Source of the DNA: JBOGXF01 sp050694275
GTDB lineage: Bacteria; Actinomycetota; CADDZG01; WHSQ01
Direction of reading: 5' to 3'
Assembly (NCBI GenBank): GCA_050694275.1
Contig: JBOGXF010000198.1
Span: 1 to 10,729 of the forward strand
DNA length: 10,729 bases
Under the pieces are notes generated by a model. That model saw only the letters and a list, made by a program, of their open reading frames with translations. It did no database searches and was not told the DNA's origin. Below are positions 8,728 through 10,729 of the stretch, in pieces (the first letter of the stretch is position 1; the number at the start of each line of letters is the position of its first letter). The translations under genes and the position numbers were made by a program.

Positions 8728-9698
8728 GGCCACACCCCGAAAGCCTCGAGACCCACCGTCTCGTCGATCCCTAGAGCGACGTTGGCGTTCTGCACGGCTT
8801 GACCCGCGGCACCTTTACCGAGGTTGTCTATGGCGACCGAGACGATGAGCCACCCGGCCCGGTGATCGACGCAGGCAAAGACATGGGCCCGGTTGCTGCC
8901 TCGCACCGCCTTGGTGGCCGGCCAGCTTCCGACGACGTGAATCAGCGGCTCGCGCGCGTAGGCGTGCTCGAGAACGCCAAGCGCGCCCTCGTCGTCGATC
9001 TCTTCCGTCAGTCTCGCGCGTGCCGTCACCAGGAGCCCACGTGCCATCGGTACGAGGTGGGGAGTGAACGAGACCTCAGGCGCGAACCCCCCCAGAGACT
9101 CGAGCCCTCGTTCGATTTCGGGGCGGTGGCGATGATCCACCGTCCCGTACGCCGTTACGCTCGAATCGACGGCCGCGTGCAGGAGATGATCGGCGCTCCG
9201 ACGTCCGGCGCCGGAGACTCCGGAAAGGGCGTCGATCACCACCGGAACAGTGATCGAACCAGAGCGCGCGAACGGGACCAGGCCCAGGAGCGCCGCGGTC
9301 GGATAGCACCCGGGATTGGCGATCCGCGTAGCCCCCGAGAGATCGCCGCGCGCGAACTCCGTCAGCCCGTACGTCCACGGCGCGCCTGCGGACCTGAAAT
9401 CGTCGGCGAGATCGACCAGCACGGTGTCGTCGGGAACAGCGTCCAGGTGGGGCTCGAGCGCGCCCGACGGCAGGCAAGAGAACACCACATCCGGGTTGTC
9501 CCTCAGGGCGTCTCCGACCTCGACGAGCCGGAACGGTCCCGACCCGGCGAGATTAGGCTCGACGTCGGCGACGGTCTCCCCCACCCTCTTGGCCGCCGCG
9601 ACTCCCCCGAGCTCGAGCGCGGGATGCCCAAGGAGAAGACGGACGAGTTCCCCCCCGCTGTATCCCGATGCACCAAGAACGCAAGCCGTGAGCCCCAT
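8724..9698 (-). CDS. argC: N-acetyl-gamma-glutamyl-phosphate reductase
   Basis: NADPH-dependent reduction of N-acetylglutamyl phosphate to the semialdehyde, in the cytoplasm. At 324 residues it shows the N-terminal dinucleotide fold GASGYSGGE (9-17), the active-site Cys131 in IANPGCYPTAALLG, the SGVSGAGRR segment (159-167), the catalytic-base His214 in FTPHLVPM, and the terminal DNLGKGAAGQAVQNAN. ATG 9698 fits the family start exactly. No ribosome binding site precedes it; instead a -10 box TAGAAT ends 9 nt upstream, so the mRNA is probably leaderless or nearly so. First gene of the operon; its stop overlaps argJ. Confidence 0.96.
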   Translation of the reverse strand: MGLTACVLGASGYSGGELVRLLLGHPALELGGVAAAKRVGETVADVEPNLAGSGPFRLVEVGDALRDNPDVVFSCLPSGALEPHLDAVPDDTVLVDLADDFRSAGAPWTYGLTEFARGDLSGATRIANPGCYPTAALLGLVPFARSGSITVPVVIDALSGVSGAGRRSADHLLHAAVDSSVTAYGTVDHRHRPEIERGLESLGGFAPEVSFTPHLVPMARGLLVTARARLTEEIDDEGALGVLEHAYAREPLIHVVGSWPATKAVRGSNRAHVFACVDHRAGWLIVSVAIDNLGKGAAGQAVQNANVALGIDETVGLEAFGVWP

Positions 9699-9707
9699 GG
9701 CGGGGCA

Positions 9708-9737
9708 ATTCTATGCGCATATTTGCATATCGTGCAA
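9708..9737 (-). promoter_or_regulatory. Promoter of the arg operon (argC), probably near-leaderless
   Basis: On the minus strand TAGAAT (9713-9708) lies 9 nt from the argC ATG. TTGCAC (9737-9732) sits 18 bp upstream as a weak -35. Initiation would fall at or within a few bases of the start codon, which fits the lack of a Shine-Dalgarno sequence and the frequency of leaderless mRNAs in actinomycetes. TTGACT at 9754-9749 is a better -35 but has only poor -10 partners (GATATG at 17 bp). The -10 hexamer is identical to that of the 23S promoter. Confidence 0.55.
9712..9737. promoter_or_regulatory. Putative ArgR operator (overlapping ARG-box-like repeats)
   Basis: The plus strand holds TTGCATATCGTGCAA (9723-9737), with perfect TTGCA/TGCAA arms around five bases. 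Overlapping it is TATGCGCATATTTGCATA (9712-9729), an 18-bp imperfect palindrome with 14 of 18 symmetric positions. TTGCAT/ATGCAA half-sites are, as I recall, those of mycobacterial ArgR, and 18-bp AT-rich palindromes are the general ARG box form. The sites cover the space between the -35 and -10 of argC, where bound ArgR would block RNA polymerase. Together with argR in the operon this predicts autoregulated, arginine-dependent repression. Confidence 0.6.
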
Positions 9738-9743
9738 CCACGC

Positions 9744-9753
9744 TGACTAGTCA
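9744..9753. repeat. Perfect 10-bp palindrome TGACTAGTCA in the divergent promoter region
   Basis: TGACTAGTCA reads the same on both strands and sits just outside the ArgR-like sites, between argC and the plus-strand gene. It overlaps a TTGACT hexamer on the minus strand. It could be a site for a second dimeric regulator, or chance. No family can be assigned. Confidence 0.25.
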
Positions 9754-9796
9754 AGCTTTGTCCGGCAGGTGCCGATACCTACAGGGACACCACCGG

Positions 9797-10663
9797 ATGG
9801 GGGTTTCGCTTACCCCGCACGAGGGATACAGAGGGACCTTGAGCCCACACCGCGTCGCATCTTGGACCCGCTCGGCGGTTTCGATCTGTTTGGTATTGGT
9901 CCTCGCCGGAGCAGCGTGGTTCGTGTTGCCGGCCACCGTAGGGGCGACCCCCGTAACCGATACCGGAGCCGTAACCGATGTCGTCGAGGAGACGCTTCCC
10001 GACACCGGTGGCGCGACCGACCCGGTCGAGGAGGTTGTCGAGGAGACGCTTCCCGACACCGGTGGCGTCACTCAACCGGTCGAGGGGGTTGTCGAGGAGA
10101 CGCTTCCCGACACCGGTGGCGTCACTCAACCGGTCGAGGAAGTTGTCGAGGAAACCGTCCCCGGCGGCGGCACGACCGATCCGGTCGAGGATCTCACCGG
10201 CTCTATTGAAAAAACCGTGGGGTCCGTCGAGGGTGGGTCCCTCGACGAGATCACCGAACCAGTCACCGGGCCGGTCGTCGAATCGGTCGACAAGACCGTC
10301 GGTGTGGCGGCCGACTCGCCGAACGCCAACCACAGGACACAGACACAACGCGGTTCTGGCGGCTTCGTCCGCGGCGGTTCCCCCGCAGAGTTATTCCCTC
10401 ACGAGTTCTCGGGCCCCTCCGCAGGTAACCCCCAGCGAGACCTCCGGATCGCACCGACCTCGGCGCCGGCGCCTTCAGGTCCCGGACTGATCGAGCGCAT
10501 CGCCCAAGCGGCCTTGGACGCGGCCAAGAAGGTTGCCTTTCCGCTCGCCCTGGCCCTCATCGCAGGCGCCTTCATCGTCCTGCAGGGCCGTATCGACCGC
10601 AGGGATCCCAAGCTCGCCGCAGCTCCCATCGAGATCGACGAGCAGCTCCTGCGGTTCGAGTGA
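9797..10663 (+). CDS. Secreted/membrane-anchored repeat protein with LPDTG repeats, function unknown
   Basis: I do not recognise a family. From ATG 9797 the product has 288 residues. A basic N-region and a hydrophobic stretch (about 27-50) end in ATVGA-TP, a plausible signal-peptidase site. Residues 63-133 are four tandem acidic repeats of 18 (last 17) residues based on VEETLPDTGG, then TDPVEEV or similar. A Pro/Ser/Gly-rich linker follows, then an amphipathic segment and one transmembrane helix (about 246-264, KVAFPLALALIAGAFIVL) with a 24-residue tail starting RIDRRDPK. Predicted topology: repeats outside, C-terminus inside. LPDTG matches the sortase consensus but is internal, not beside the C-terminal helix. 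TTG 9839, with GAGGG 3 nt upstream, is a credible alternative start. A start at 9713 would lie in the argC operator and is unlikely. Confidence 0.7.
   Translation: MGVSLTPHEGYRGTLSPHRVASWTRSAVSICLVLVLAGAAWFVLPATVGATPVTDTGAVTDVVEETLPDTGGATDPVEEVVEETLPDTGGVTQPVEGVVEETLPDTGGVTQPVEEVVEETVPGGGTTDPVEDLTGSIEKTVGSVEGGSLDEITEPVTGPVVESVDKTVGVAADSPNANHRTQTQRGSGGFVRGGSPAELFPHEFSGPSAGNPQRDLRIAPTSAPAPSGPGLIERIAQAALDAAKKVAFPLALALIAGAFIVLQGRIDRRDPKLAAAPIEIDEQLLRFE
9983..10195 (+). repeat. Tandem 54-bp repeats (4 units) encoding LPDTG-containing 18-residue motifs
   Basis: Units start at 9983, 10037, 10091 and 10145; the first three are 54 bp and the last 51 bp. The first 31 bp of units 1-3 are identical. Units 2 and 3 differ at only two positions overall, which points to recent duplication or homogenisation. 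Unit 4 is diverged and reads VPGGG instead of LPDTGG. The period preserves the reading frame, so copy number could change without breaking the protein. Confidence 0.9.
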
Positions 10664-10683
10664 GCGCACGCAATCCGGCAGTC

Positions 10684-10698
10684 GCGAGTCCGACTCGC
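10684..10698. other. Small perfect hairpin after the repeat-protein gene
   Basis: GCGAGT and ACTCGC flank a CCG loop 20 bases after the stop codon at 10663. There is no T-run, so it is at best a weak terminator. TAACAT at 10700-10705 resembles a -10 box for a gene beyond the window, but no convincing -35 lies 16-19 bp upstream. Nothing else is assignable in 10664-10729. Confidence 0.3.
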
Positions 10699-10729
10699 CT
10701 AACATCGGTACCCGAAGTGACCGAGAGCC

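Noticed and set aside
9983..10195. CRISPR-like array
   Set aside because: The 54-bp units are contiguous, keep the reading frame and have no unique spacers.
9779..10348. Minus-strand 189-codon repetitive frame opposite the repeat protein
   Set aside because: Its repeats only mirror the 54-bp units on the other strand. The plus frame has a signal peptide and a transmembrane helix, the minus frame has neither.

Overview
The window is a GC-rich bacterial chromosome segment, most likely from an actinomycetote (Actinobacteria in the broad sense). Three things point there: the arginine gene order argC-argJ-argB-argD-(argF)-argR-argG-argH, typical of that phylum; a 23S rRNA with an enlarged hairpin at the place where high-GC Gram-positives carry extra sequence; and frequent GTG/TTG starts with overlapping genes. 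The class cannot be fixed from this sequence alone.

Layout. (1) Positions 1-2098, minus strand: the 5' two thirds of a 23S rRNA gene, cut by the window edge in helix 69 (about E. coli position 1913). (2) Positions 2099-2394: the space between argH and 23S. On the minus strand it holds a near-consensus sigma70-type promoter (TTGACG, 17 bp, TAGAAT), a possible 10-codon leader ORF, an intrinsic-terminator-like hairpin with seven T, and a boxA-like tail just before the mature 23S. No 16S rRNA or tRNA is present. (3) Positions 2395-9698, minus strand: seven tightly packed arginine biosynthesis genes, transcribed argC, argJ, argB, argD, argR, argG, argH, mostly with overlapping or near-touching ends. 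argF is absent from its usual place between argD and argR. (4) Positions 9699-9796: a divergent regulatory region with a -10 box so close to argC that its mRNA may be leaderless, and overlapping TTGCAT/TGCAA-type inverted repeats that are good ArgR operator candidates. (5) Positions 9797-10663, plus strand: an unrecognised secreted or membrane-anchored protein with a signal peptide, four 18-residue tandem repeats (three containing LPDTG), a low-complexity linker and a C-terminal transmembrane helix. (6) The last 66 bases hold a small perfect hairpin and nothing assignable.

Function. ArgC, ArgJ, ArgB and ArgD carry glutamate/N-acetylglutamate to N-acetylornithine, and ArgJ releases ornithine by recycling the acetyl group. 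ArgG and ArgH convert citrulline to arginine. The ornithine carbamoyltransferase step must be encoded elsewhere. ArgR, encoded inside the operon, probably represses it and itself through the operator upstream of argC. The most notable structural feature is the 23S gene directly downstream of argH: it has its own promoter and no 16S in the 8.6 kb upstream, so the rRNA genes are probably unlinked.
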